Assembly (NCBI GenBank): GCA_007693455.1
Contig: REDP01000090.1
Location: 1 to 36,655, forward strand
Direction of reading: 5' to 3'
From: Planctomycetota bacterium
Lineage (GTDB): Bacteria > Planctomycetota > UBA11346
Length of the DNA stretch: 36,655 nt
Each line of letters begins with the position of its first letter. The stretch's first letter is position 1. The notes under the pieces are model-generated. The model made no database searches. It worked only from the letters and a program-made list of their open reading frames with translations, and was not told the origin of the DNA. A program made the translations under genes and the position numbers. Positions 15,971 through 23,818 of this stretch are shown here, in pieces.

Positions 15971-17059
15971 ATGAGCAACCAGCACACCGCCCTCTATCCC
16001 CAGCAAGCTGCCGAAGGCGCCCGATTCACCGATTTTTCTGGCTGGCAGATGCCCGTGCAATTTCAGGGTATACTGGCCGAACATGCGGCTGTACGCCAGG
16101 ATTGCGGGCTTTTTGACCTGGGACACATGGGACGATTGCGACTGAGTGGCCCTGGGGCAGGGGACTTTCTCGACCACGAGATCTGCCGACCCTTGGCGAG
16201 CATGCAGCCCGGGCAAGTGCGTTATGGCCTGGTGTGCGAGGATGATGGCGGGGTGGTTGATGATGTACTGGTGTCCCGCGAGGGGGCAGATGCCTGGCAT
16301 GTGGTGGTGAATGCGGGCAATCGTGAGGCGGTACTTGCCCGTTGGCAGGCTCATCTGCCAGACGGCGTGGTGCTCAGCGATGAAACCCATAGCCAGGCCA
16401 TGGTGGCGCTGCAGGGGCCGCGTTCGGCGGCAGTATTGCAGCAAGTGGGCATCGCGGTGCCGCCAGATCTGGGCAATTACCGCTTTGTCGACAGCCAATG
16501 GCAGCACGAGCCGCTGCGCCTGAGCCGCACGGGCTACACCGGAGAAGATGGCTTTGAACTCTTCTGCCCCGTATCGACAGTGGAAGCCCTGTGGCATGCC
16601 CTGCGCGAGGCCGGAGCACCGGCCTGCGGCTTGGGGGCCAGGGACTTACTGCGTTTGGAGGCAGGCATGCCTCTGTATGGTCATGAGCTTTCCCGGCAGC
16701 GCAGCCCCATCGAAGCCGGACTGAGCTTTGCAGTGGGCAAGCAGGGGGGCTACCGCGGGGCCGAGGCCCTTGCCGCGCAACGTGAGCAGGGAACGCACCA
16801 GTGCCTAGTGGGGCTGCGCATTCCTGGCAAGCGCCCAGCACGCGAGGGCTACACGGTATTGCTCGACGAGCAGCCTGTGGGGGTGGTTAGCTCGGGCAGT
16901 TGGTCCCCCATCTGTGATGCCGCCATTGCCATGGCCTATGTGGATCGGGCGGTGAGTAGCCTGGGCACGGCGTTGCAGGTTTCCTTACGCGGAAAGGCGC
17001 AGGTTCCCGCTGAAGTGGTGGCTCTTCCCTTTTACCGGCGTTCTGCCGCGGACTCGTGA
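15971..17059 (+). CDS. gcvT: Glycine cleavage system T protein (aminomethyltransferase)
   Basis: Transfers the methylene group from aminomethyl-lipoyl GcvH to tetrahydrofolate, releasing ammonia. The 362-residue protein opens with the typical TALYPQQAAEGARFTDFSGW pattern (7-26, family form 'tpLyd.H...ga.f..F.GW.mPv'). GLFDLGHMG (46-54) and D97-D98 in GGVVDDVL correspond to the catalytic aspartate region. TGYTGEDGFEL (187-197) and RLEAGMPLYGHEL (228-240) are strong family signatures. The C-terminal barrel has GVVSSGSWSP and AMAYV. GGAG about 10 bases upstream supports ATG 15971; the ATG at 15941 lies upstream of the conserved start and adds only unconserved residues. GTGA overlap couples it to the next gene. 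The other gcv genes are not in this window. Confidence 0.93.
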   Translation: MSNQHTALYPQQAAEGARFTDFSGWQMPVQFQGILAEHAAVRQDCGLFDLGHMGRLRLSGPGAGDFLDHEICRPLASMQPGQVRYGLVCEDDGGVVDDVLVSREGADAWHVVVNAGNREAVLARWQAHLPDGVVLSDETHSQAMVALQGPRSAAVLQQVGIAVPPDLGNYRFVDSQWQHEPLRLSRTGYTGEDGFELFCPVSTVEALWHALREAGAPACGLGARDLLRLEAGMPLYGHELSRQRSPIEAGLSFAVGKQGGYRGAEALAAQREQGTHQCLVGLRIPGKRPAREGYTVLLDEQPVGVVSSGSWSPICDAAIAMAYVDRAVSSLGTALQVSLRGKAQVPAEVVALPFYRRSAADS

Positions 17060-18300
17060 GTACGGTCCTGCCCCGCGCAGCAGATCTCCTGATTATCGGT
17101 GCTGGTCCAGCTGGGCTGGCAGCTGCCCAGGCGGCGGCCGAGGCAGGCACCGGGCGAGTGGTGGTGTGGGAGGCTGGCCCACGGCCTGGTCGTAAATTCC
17201 TCCTGGCTGGGCGCAGCGGCTTAAACCTCACCCGTGCGAGTGATGCTGCCGCAATTGCCGCGGCCTGCGGCCCATCGGCCCCCCGCTTGGCTGCCTGTGT
17301 GGCCGCATATCCCCCCGCCGCCATCGCTGCCTGGTCCGCCAGCCTCGGCCATCCCACATTTGTAGGCACCTCAGGCAAGGTTTTCCCGCAAGCGATGCAG
17401 GCCAATGGGCTCTTGGCAGCATGGTTAGCCCATCTGCAGGACTTGGGGGTAGAGCTCCACTGCCAGCAGCGACTTATTCGCCTTCAACCCTCCTCTCTCG
17501 GGAAAGGCTGGATAGCCACCAGTGCCCAGCATCAGCAGGTCTGCGCTTCCCAGGTCATCCTCGCTCTGGGTGGTGGCTCCTGGCCCAGCACTGGATCGGA
17601 TGGAGGCTGGTGCAGCTGGCTGAGCGCCATGGGCGTCCAGATAGAACCCTTGAGTCCGGCCAACTGTGGAGTGGAAATAGCCTGGGATGCCCACCTACGC
17701 CACCACCACCAGGGGGCGGCCGTGAAAAACCTCTGCCTGCACCTCGCCGATGATGATGCCTCCCCTGTTCCGCCCTCCCACATTGGCGAAGCGGTGATAA
17801 CCGCCTACGGCCTTGAGGGTTACGCCATTTACCCGGCCATCCCCCAGCTGCGCCAAATCCTGCAGCGCGGCGACACCCCACAGCTGCTTTTGGACCTAGC
17901 CCGCGGGCGCAGTGTGGAGGATCTCGGGCAACGCTTGCAGCGCCATGCTCGCGCCAGTTTTGCCAACCGTCTTCGCAAGGCGGCCCGCCTCTCGGCCCCT
18001 GCGGTAGCTTTGCTACGCCAGTTTTCCACCCCCGAAGCACGCCAGGACCCCAAGCGCCTAGCCGCCGTAATCAAGGCGCTCCCCGTGCCGATACAGGGCC
18101 TACGCCCCCTTGCCGAAGCCATATCCACTGCTGGTGGGGTGGCCTGGTCGCAATTGAACGAGCATTTCATGCTGCACGCGCACCCCGGGCTCTACTGCAT
18201 CGGAGAAATGGTCGACTGGGAAGCCCCCACCGGCGGCTACCTCCTCAGCGTCAGCCTCGCCATGGGCCACCACGCCGGCCGCGCCACCACCCTCAAATAA
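17056..18300 (+). CDS. BaiN/HI0933-type NAD(P)/FAD-dependent flavoprotein
   Basis: The 414-residue protein is a two-dinucleotide-binding-domain flavoprotein. The FAD-binding motif is LLIIGAGPAGLAAAQAAAEAG (11-31); GRKFLLAGRSGLNLTRA (50-66) is the family signature form K.l.sG.GrcN.T. ALGGGSWPSTGSDG (about 171-184) matches the ALG.GG.S....TGSDG motif. Toward the C-terminus, AISTAGGVAWSQLN and LYCIGEMVDWEAPTGGYLLSVSLAMG match the family's 'a.vt.GGV...' and 'GE.lD..g..GGYN.q.A...G' stretch. The family (HI0933, YhiN, BaiN) includes few characterised enzymes. The start is the GTG at 17056, overlapping the gcvT stop as GTGA, so the pair is translated together. A functional link to glycine cleavage is unproven. 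Some members lacking one of the motifs belong to the TIGR03862 subgroup, which this one resembles by length. Confidence 0.87.
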   Translation: MSTVLPRAADLLIIGAGPAGLAAAQAAAEAGTGRVVVWEAGPRPGRKFLLAGRSGLNLTRASDAAAIAAACGPSAPRLAACVAAYPPAAIAAWSASLGHPTFVGTSGKVFPQAMQANGLLAAWLAHLQDLGVELHCQQRLIRLQPSSLGKGWIATSAQHQQVCASQVILALGGGSWPSTGSDGGWCSWLSAMGVQIEPLSPANCGVEIAWDAHLRHHHQGAAVKNLCLHLADDDASPVPPSHIGEAVITAYGLEGYAIYPAIPQLRQILQRGDTPQLLLDLARGRSVEDLGQRLQRHARASFANRLRKAARLSAPAVALLRQFSTPEARQDPKRLAAVIKALPVPIQGLRPLAEAISTAGGVAWSQLNEHFMLHAHPGLYCIGEMVDWEAPTGGYLLSVSLAMGHHAGRATTLK

Positions 18301-18341
18301 CGCCCCCGCCACCTAGAAGAGGGACAGGCATAAATAATATA

Positions 18342-18376
18342 TATGTAAACCATTGTATGTAAACATATTGCAATGG
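18342..18376. promoter_or_regulatory. TATGTAAAC direct repeat with nested inverted repeat
   Basis: TATGTAAAC occurs twice (18342-18350 and 18356-18364), 14 bases apart. Overlapping it, TATGT-AA-ACATA (18356-18367) is a palindrome enclosed by CCATTG (18350-18355) and CAATGG (18371-18376). The AT-rich sequence in a GC-richer surrounding lies about 210 bases before the glycoside hydrolase gene and could be an operator for it. No regulator gene is adjacent, so this remains a structural observation. Confidence 0.35.
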
Positions 18377-18396
18377 ATTCTTTTGGCCCAATATGA

Positions 18397-18421
18397 AAAG
18401 CGCCTCTCGGTGGGGCATTTT
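18397..18421 (+). terminator. Possible terminator after the flavoprotein gene
   Basis: An A-run, then GCGCC, a short loop and GGGGC followed by ATTTT form a hairpin with one mismatch about 100 bases after the gcvT/flavoprotein unit. The structure is nearly symmetric and could act on either strand. Confidence 0.4.
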
Positions 18422-18463
18422 CCTGAAGCTGCTAAGGGAGGGCGGCCTTAACGGGAAATATCC

Positions 18464-18507
18464 TTGCCTGTCCCCAATCAGAGTGTTTGCCTGTTCCCAA
18501 TTAGGGT
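18464..18507. repeat. Two imperfect 21-base direct repeats (TTGCCTGTYCCCAATYAG)
   Basis: Two copies, 18464-18484 and 18487-18507, differ at three positions (C/T, C/T, A/G). The motif GCCTGTCCC also appears inverted as GGGACAGGC at 18321-18329, so about 150 bases are bracketed by opposite copies. Such GGGACAGGC motifs recur near REP-type elements in other bacteria; here it may be a remnant of such an element or a binding site upstream of the glycoside hydrolase gene. No transposase gene is present. Confidence 0.5.
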
Positions 18508-18575
18508 AGTTTGTCTATCGCGGTGACGAACCTCCGGCTAAATCGTGCTTGCTCCAGGCGGTAGGAGTGGCCAGC

Positions 18576-20774
18576 ATGTTTATTATGCAAAAAACACTTA
18601 CCGTACAGTCGCTCAGCCATGATTTCCGTCACCAGGATTGGGATGCCGTTAACGATTCACCGCGGCAGCGGGATTTTCGCCGCCTTGCCCCCATGCCCTA
18701 TGGTGGGGTTCTGATTGCCCGTGACGATATGGATGAGGAATGCATTCGCTGGCATTTCCGCACCATGCGTGAGCTGGGTTTTAATAGCATTAAGCAGTTT
18801 ATGCCCTGTGATCGCTGGAGTGATGAGCAACTAGAGCGTTTGGCCCTGGAAGAGGGCTTGGTGCCGTGGTGGTATGGTGAGGGCGGTTGGGAACCGATTA
18901 CTGACGAGCTCTGCCAGCGCTTGGACATCGATCCAGCTCTGCCCATTGCCGAGATCCGTCAGCATCCGCGCATGCTGGACCATCAACGGCAGGTGCTGTC
19001 CCGGCGCTTTGGCTGGCCGAAACTCAAGCTTAATCCCGAAATGCAGGCTGGTATGTTTGCCGAGTCGCGCAAAAGCGTGGCTGGCCGCTTGGGGACTAAT
19101 GCGGAATTGGCTGAGGAGTTTTTCGATCTCTTTAAGCAGTGGCTGCGCAAGCATTACCAGGATGATATTCAGGCCCTCAACAAGGCCTGGAATTGCGATG
19201 GTTCTTATGCTGGTGATGCCACCAGTGGTTATGCCAGTTTTGATGATATTCCCTATGCGGCAGCGGCAAATAAACGAGAATATCGGCGAGTGCGGGACAT
19301 TTTGCGTTTCAAAGCGGAATGGAAGAATGCTGATGTACTAGCCACGGGTGTGCAGGGTGCTGAGCGTGACCCCTTTGAGCCCCAGCGCTCTGGTGGTGAG
19401 ATGGGCCTGTTCTTACCCTTTGCCAGTCGTGGTACGGATATGGAGGGTATTGCCCGTGCCATGCGTGATTCTGGGTCCTTTTATCCCAGTATCCATCTAT
19501 GCTGGCACTTTGAAGAAACGTATTTTGAGGTTGCTAAGCCGGTATATATGCAGGCTAGCTTTGTGGTCGACCTGAATAAAGGCGGTTGGACCGCGCCCTG
19601 GGAAAGCACGGGTGGCCCGCAACACACTTCGGGATCTAAGGCAGCCCTTTTTCCCCAGGTGGCTGATCGTCAACCGGGCTATACCGTGCATGCGGGCACC
19701 ATGACCCAATTGCAGTTGAGCTACCTGGCGGCGGGTTGTCGTGGTACTGGTATCTGGAGCTGGAATGCACGTATGGCTGGGGTAGAGGCAGGCGAATATG
19801 CCCTTCTCGATCGTAATGAACAGGTCTGCGAACGAACCCGCCGTGTTGGCGCCATTGCCAAAGCTGCCAACCGCTACCGTGACGAACTCTGGGCAGCCCA
19901 TAAAGAACCCCAAGTAGGCATTCTTATGGATTGGGACAATGAAGCCTGCTGGGCGGCCATGTCCCAGTTTGGCCGTACGGTGTTTAAGCAATTCCCCATG
20001 GAGGGCCGTGTGGGTGCTTCCCGTGCCTGCATTGATGCCAATGTCCCTTTTGAATATGTGACAGCCACTAACCTGCGCGAAGGCCTGGCTAGTCGCTATC
20101 CCATTATTTATATGCCCACGGTGCTGGGCTTGTCGCGGGATCTTCTCCCCATTCTGCAAGATTATGTGGCAGGCGGTGGACGCCTGGTAATGGATATGCC
20201 AGGAGGCTGCTATGATGAAACGGGGCGGGTCCTATGGACTAAGAAAGGCACTCCTTTTGCGCGGCTCTTCGGTGTAGAGTTGGCTGACCTGCATTTTGGT
20301 GGCACCAACGCCACCTGGTCCATAGATGGCGATGCCATCCACGGTTACACTGCCGACCTGGTACCTGTGGGGGCTGCTGTGCGGGCTTGTTACGATAACG
20401 GGCAGCCTGCCATAACGGAGCACATGGTGGGTAAAGGCAGTGCCACAGTTCTCGGCTGGGAGGCCGCGCGAGCCTGCTATCGCCCAGGCAACCAAGCCTG
20501 GCAGGATCGACTTATTCAGGCATTATTGGATGGTCGTCGGCCCTTTTATGCGGTCAGTGGCCAGGCCGTTGCCTACCGCTTGGCGGCTCCTGTTGCGGAT
20601 CATTACTTCCTGATCAATCAAGGCCCAGCTACGGCGGCCCACTTTACCCATGTACCTCATGTTTACGGCGCCTGCCAAGATGCCCTCACCGGTGAGCCAG
20701 TAGATCTTGCTGCAGCAATCATGGTGGAGCAGGATGGTGGGCGCTGGATCCGCTGCCAACATGCTAGCCGATAA
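18576..20774 (+). CDS. GH42-like glycoside hydrolase (beta-galactosidase-like)
   Basis: The 732-residue protein looks like a GH42-type TIM-barrel hydrolase. It begins with a barrel (HFRTMRELGFNSIKQFMPCDRW, 60-81), has the region FFDLFKQWLRKHYQDDIQALNKAWN (182-206) seen after the acid/base site in GH42, and WESTGGPQ (342-349), where E343 fits the nucleophile. From about 410 a Rossmann-like trimerisation domain follows (VGILMDWDNE..., then ILQDYVAGGGRLVMDMPGG near 530). A beta-domain ends the protein. No signal peptide is visible, so it acts in the cytoplasm on imported galactosides or similar. The usual NE(Y/F) acid/base pair is not obvious; NPE (153-155) is the nearest. GGAG 8 bases upstream selects ATG 18576. 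The stop overlaps the SUKH-domain gene. The substrate cannot be inferred. Confidence 0.75.
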   Translation: MFIMQKTLTVQSLSHDFRHQDWDAVNDSPRQRDFRRLAPMPYGGVLIARDDMDEECIRWHFRTMRELGFNSIKQFMPCDRWSDEQLERLALEEGLVPWWYGEGGWEPITDELCQRLDIDPALPIAEIRQHPRMLDHQRQVLSRRFGWPKLKLNPEMQAGMFAESRKSVAGRLGTNAELAEEFFDLFKQWLRKHYQDDIQALNKAWNCDGSYAGDATSGYASFDDIPYAAAANKREYRRVRDILRFKAEWKNADVLATGVQGAERDPFEPQRSGGEMGLFLPFASRGTDMEGIARAMRDSGSFYPSIHLCWHFEETYFEVAKPVYMQASFVVDLNKGGWTAPWESTGGPQHTSGSKAALFPQVADRQPGYTVHAGTMTQLQLSYLAAGCRGTGIWSWNARMAGVEAGEYALLDRNEQVCERTRRVGAIAKAANRYRDELWAAHKEPQVGILMDWDNEACWAAMSQFGRTVFKQFPMEGRVGASRACIDANVPFEYVTATNLREGLASRYPIIYMPTVLGLSRDLLPILQDYVAGGGRLVMDMPGGCYDETGRVLWTKKGTPFARLFGVELADLHFGGTNATWSIDGDAIHGYTADLVPVGAAVRACYDNGQPAITEHMVGKGSATVLGWEAARACYRPGNQAWQDRLIQALLDGRRPFYAVSGQAVAYRLAAPVADHYFLINQGPATAAHFTHVPHVYGACQDALTGEPVDLAAAIMVEQDGGRWIRCQHASR

Positions 20775-21330
20775 CCCACCCGCCATTGGGGAGACTGCGC
20801 TTCATGATCTGGCCCAGCGCTTGCAGCAGCGCTTTCCTGGCAGTCAGTTTACACCAATGCCAGATCTTCCCAATGATGGTGGCCTTGCCGACGGCCACCA
20901 TCTCCCAGAGGACTACAAGGCATGGATGCGAACGATTGGTCATGGCCCTATTGGCGAGACGGGCTTGCGGATTTATCCCGGTCCACGCCTGGGCCGGCAG
21001 GTGATTAGGGATCACCAGCGCCATGGCTTGAGTGATGTGGTGGTGGTGGCGGGGGATGATCAGGATCATTTTGTGATCTATAATACCCGCTTCATTACCT
21101 GGTATATCCACGTGGTGGTGGGGGAACTGGCGCTTATGTCGGCCCTTGAGCGAGATATGCGTTTTATCGATTATCTTGCCTACCTCTGCCGTCAGCATGA
21201 ACCCGCTGATCGTGACCATCGAGCATGGTATCGTGCCGTCCCCTATCTCCTTCCTGCCTTGGTGATCAGTGCGATCCTTGTGTTCACGCTCTTGATATGG
21301 GGGGCATGGTACGTCCAAACTCATGGCTAA
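20761..21330 (+). CDS. SUKH (SMI1/KNR4)-like domain protein with C-terminal membrane anchor
   Basis: A 189-residue protein whose ATG overlaps the last 14 bases of the glycoside hydrolase gene, so it is probably translated by coupling. LPEDYKAWMRTIGHGPIGE (48-66) matches the SUKH-superfamily core ('LP.dy..f....G.G'), followed by a strand/helix pattern with SDVVVVAGDDQDHFVIYN (91-108) like the SUKH 'i....dg..y.ld' strand. A hydrophobic helix (about 160-185) near the C-terminus suggests tail anchoring with the SUKH domain in the cytoplasm. SUKH proteins are best known as immunity proteins of contact-dependent toxins and as regulators. No toxin gene is adjacent, so immunity is not claimed. Membership rests on a short motif and should be treated as likely, not certain. 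Confidence 0.65.
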   Translation: MLADNPPAIGETALHDLAQRLQQRFPGSQFTPMPDLPNDGGLADGHHLPEDYKAWMRTIGHGPIGETGLRIYPGPRLGRQVIRDHQRHGLSDVVVVAGDDQDHFVIYNTRFITWYIHVVVGELALMSALERDMRFIDYLAYLCRQHEPADRDHRAWYRAVPYLLPALVISAILVFTLLIWGAWYVQTHG

Positions 21331-21419
21331 AGCCGTCTCTTGCCTTGCTTGCATCCAGGTAGGTTTACCATCTTGAGAGGTACATGGGCAGTAGTCTAGT
21401 ACAGGAAAAGGAGCGACAG

Positions 21420-22385
21420 GTGGGTAAACCCTTTGATTTTCTTGATCCATTGTTGGAGTTAGAGCATAAAATCCGTGAATTGGAACAGATGTCCAATGAT
21501 ACCGGTTTGGCCATGGAGAGCGAGATCGAATCGCTGCGTGCCAAGCTGCAAGAGCGCACCCGTAATACCTTCGATAATCTCAATGCCTGGCAGCGGGTGC
21601 AGCTGAGCCGCCATCCCGCACGACCGCAAACATCAGACTATATTGATCACATGGTGACAGATTTTGTGCCCCTGGCAGGTGACCGTGCCTTTGCCGATGA
21701 CGAGGCGCTCATTTGCGGATTGGGCACTATTGATGAACAAAAAGTAATGATTATTGGTCAGCAAAAAGGCAAGGATGTGCATGAGCGGCGGCGCTGTAAC
21801 TTCGGCAGCCCTCATCCTGAAGGGTATCGCAAAGCCATGCATAAAATGCGTTTGGCAGAGCGCTTCGGCCTGCCTATTATAACCCTCATCAATACTCCTG
21901 GGGCTTTCCCTGGTATTGGCGCGGAAGAGCGCGGACAAAGCATAGCCATTGCGGAAAATATTCGCGATATGGCACGACTGCGGGTGCCCGTGATTTGTGT
22001 GATTATTGGCGAGGGTGGCTCGGGTGGCGCCTTGGGAATTGGCGTTGGTGATCGGATTATCACCTTGGAAAACAGTTATTATTCGGTGATCAGCCCAGAG
22101 GGCTGCGCGGCAATTTTATGGAAGGATGGCGCCCAGGCTCCTAAGGCAGCCGAGGCCCTGAAACTAACGGCCCAAGCTCTCAAGGAATTGGGTATAGTTG
22201 ATTCCATTGTAGAGGAGCCGCCAGGGGGTGCCCACCGCGCGCCAGAGGCTATGGCGGCAGCCTTGCGCCAGGAACTTTTGCAGCATTTGCGCCAGCTGAG
22301 TGGTTTGTCGGTAGACGATATGCTTGAGCAGCGTTATGCCAAATTCCGCTCCATTGGTTCCTGGCAGGAAGGTGTGCTGACGTGA
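21420..22385 (+). CDS. accA: Acetyl-CoA carboxylase carboxyltransferase subunit alpha
   Basis: One half of the carboxyltransferase that moves CO2 from carboxybiotin on BCCP to acetyl-CoA, making malonyl-CoA for fatty acid synthesis. The start region (FDFLDPLLELEHKIRELE) resembles E. coli FLDFEQPIAELEAKI. Further matches are RHPARPQTSDYI, FGSPHPEGYRKAMHKMRLAERFGLPIITLINTPGAFPG, AEERGQS, GEGGSGGALGI and YSVISPEGCAAILWKD. The GTG at 21420 has AAGGAG 6 bases upstream and gives 321 residues; the ATG at 21384 is in frame with a poorly spaced GAGAGG, so the longer form is possible. The stop overlaps a PII-like gene as GTGA. AccB, AccC and AccD are elsewhere. Confidence 0.93.
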   Translation: MGKPFDFLDPLLELEHKIRELEQMSNDTGLAMESEIESLRAKLQERTRNTFDNLNAWQRVQLSRHPARPQTSDYIDHMVTDFVPLAGDRAFADDEALICGLGTIDEQKVMIIGQQKGKDVHERRRCNFGSPHPEGYRKAMHKMRLAERFGLPIITLINTPGAFPGIGAEERGQSIAIAENIRDMARLRVPVICVIIGEGGSGGALGIGVGDRIITLENSYYSVISPEGCAAILWKDGAQAPKAAEALKLTAQALKELGIVDSIVEEPPGGAHRAPEAMAAALRQELLQHLRQLSGLSVDDMLEQRYAKFRSIGSWQEGVLT

Positions 22386-22672
22386 GCCTGCGTTTTGAGG
22401 CGATTGTCCGTCCACAAAAGGCGGAGCAGTTGTGCATTGCCTTGAGTGATACGGATATGGTGCGGGCCTTGCAGGCCATCGAGTGTCAAGGGTCTGGCAC
22501 CCGTTCCCCTACGGCGGGAAGTGAGGCGGATCTTTTGCCCAAGGTTGCGCTTACGGGCATTATCGAAGATGACGATGCCGAGGCAGTGCTTGAGATCCTT
22601 CGTCATCATGCCTCCACTGGCCGCCGCGGTGATGGCAAGATTTTCCTCTCGCGGGTGGTTAGCGAGAGTTGA
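22382..22672 (+). CDS. PII (GlnB)-like signalling protein with shortened T-loop
   Basis: The 96-residue protein aligns with GlnB over most of its length. FEAIVRPQKAEQLCIAL matches the first strand and helix (KKIDAIIKPFKLDDVREAL), and LLPKVALTGIIEDDDAEAVLEIL matches FLPKVKIEIVVPDD. TGRRGDGKIF (80-89) matches the nucleotide-binding B-loop TGKIGDGKIF. The T-loop (about 37-50) is several residues shorter than in GlnB and has no counterpart of the uridylylated Tyr51. The C-terminus stops before the RIRTGE of the C-loop. The GTG start overlaps the accA stop as GTGA, giving coupled synthesis with carboxyltransferase. Known GlnB proteins bind BCCP and restrain acetyl-CoA carboxylase, so this is a candidate dedicated regulator. 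Other PII-superfamily members bind other ligands, so specificity is unknown. Confidence 0.78.
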   Translation: MSLRFEAIVRPQKAEQLCIALSDTDMVRALQAIECQGSGTRSPTAGSEADLLPKVALTGIIEDDDAEAVLEILRHHASTGRRGDGKIFLSRVVSES

Positions 22673-22697
22673 GGATTCCGGGACGATCGCCGACTGG

Positions 22698-23714
22698 CTA
22701 GGTTTTGAGGTCGTACACTTGGGCGCTGATGGTATTGATCAATGCGGCATTGTCGGCTAAAGCATGGACGTTGTGTGCCACGTGATCGGGAAGCCCTTTA
22801 CGTTCCTCCTGGCCATCGTGCACACGCTTGCCTGCGCCACTAATGGTATGGCCAGTAAGAATGGCGGCATCTGGATGGGTGGTGGCAAGCGGTGATGTTG
22901 GCCAGTTGCGTTCATCGTTAATGACATCAATGCCCGCACGAAGGCGCCCCTCTTGAACCAGTGCAGCAAGGTCTTCTTCAACAATAATTGGCCCGCGGGC
23001 AGTATTGATGACAATGCCGCCTTGGGGGAGTAATTCTAAGAGTTCACGGTTGACGCTGCCCTCAGTGGCGGCATTAAGACCGCAGTGAATACTGATGCAT
23101 TGGCAGCGCGAGAAGAGCTCCCGCAGGCTCCCGCAGACATGAAAATCTTCGGGTACGTCCGTGGCATAGGGATCGTATATGGCAATATGAGGGCCCAGGG
23201 GTTGAAGCATGCGCGCCATATGGCGGCCAATCGGCCCAAAGCCATAAAGCCCCACATCACGCTTGCTTAGGGTGGCGGGGAAGGCTGCGGGTATGCGTTG
23301 ATCATCTTTCCAGTCATTGCGCACAAAAGCGTTGAGGGCGCTGAGTTGTTTGAGACAAGACAGTAATAAGGACAGCGCACTCTCGGCCACGCCTGCTACC
23401 TGGTCGCCCCAGTTACTGACCATGAGGCCAGCCTCAATATGTGGACGAGAAACTAAATGTTTTATCGTGCCATGACAGTGGGCTAAGAGACGCAGGCGTC
23501 CTAGATCGTCCCGCAGGGAGTCGGGAAGGGCGGGAGACTGGCGCGCGGTGACTATCGCATCGTACTGACGAATGGTGCTGGTCAGGGTGTTCGTGTCCCA
23601 GTTGCAACAGCCATCAAGCCAATCGACTTGATGCGGGGCGAGCTGCTGCCGAATGAGCTCGATGTCGTATTTGTTGTCCTGGAAGAGGAGACCGATGCGG
23701 AGCGTTTGAACCAT
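22698..23714 (-). CDS. D-isomer-specific 2-hydroxyacid dehydrogenase family protein
   Basis: The 338-residue NAD-dependent dehydrogenase has the Rossmann motif GFGPIG (158-163), then a typical 'D-P-Y' after strand two at 181-183 (IYDPYA). The ISIH...NAATEGSVN stretch and the signature INTARG (236-241) place R240 as the substrate-binding arginine. E268 in GIDVINDE and H289 in LTGHTISG fill the relay positions. The N-terminal 100 residues form the substrate domain. It would reduce 2-keto acids to D-2-hydroxy acids or the reverse, substrate unknown; phosphoglycerate, hydroxypyruvate and lactate dehydrogenases share the fold. The C-terminus carries about 40 extra residues past the histidine (AGKRVHDGQEERKGLPDHVAHN), unlike short forms. 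The ATG at 23714 has no visible ribosome binding site. Confidence 0.85.
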   Translation of the reverse strand: MVQTLRIGLLFQDNKYDIELIRQQLAPHQVDWLDGCCNWDTNTLTSTIRQYDAIVTARQSPALPDSLRDDLGRLRLLAHCHGTIKHLVSRPHIEAGLMVSNWGDQVAGVAESALSLLLSCLKQLSALNAFVRNDWKDDQRIPAAFPATLSKRDVGLYGFGPIGRHMARMLQPLGPHIAIYDPYATDVPEDFHVCGSLRELFSRCQCISIHCGLNAATEGSVNRELLELLPQGGIVINTARGPIIVEEDLAALVQEGRLRAGIDVINDERNWPTSPLATTHPDAAILTGHTISGAGKRVHDGQEERKGLPDHVAHNVHALADNAALINTISAQVYDLKT

Positions 23715-23818
23715 AATGAGAAGTGTGCCATCGCTACAAAATGAGTCGAAGAAAAAATGACTATGGCAAACAGGCGCTACTGTCGCATAGCCATCATGTG
23801 TCGAAAGAGATCCGCGGC

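Noticed and set aside
18301-18575. Intact insertion sequence bounded by inverted repeats
   Set aside because: The inverted GGGACAGGC/GCCTGTCCC copies enclose only about 150 bases without a transposase frame or target duplication.
19497-20159. 220-residue minus-strand open frame within the glycoside hydrolase
   Set aside because: Opposite-strand shadow with no start signal; the plus-strand protein has GH42-type domains.
20761-21330. Toxin-immunity locus based on the SUKH domain
   Set aside because: No polymorphic toxin, secretion tag or repeated SUKH copies were found next to it.
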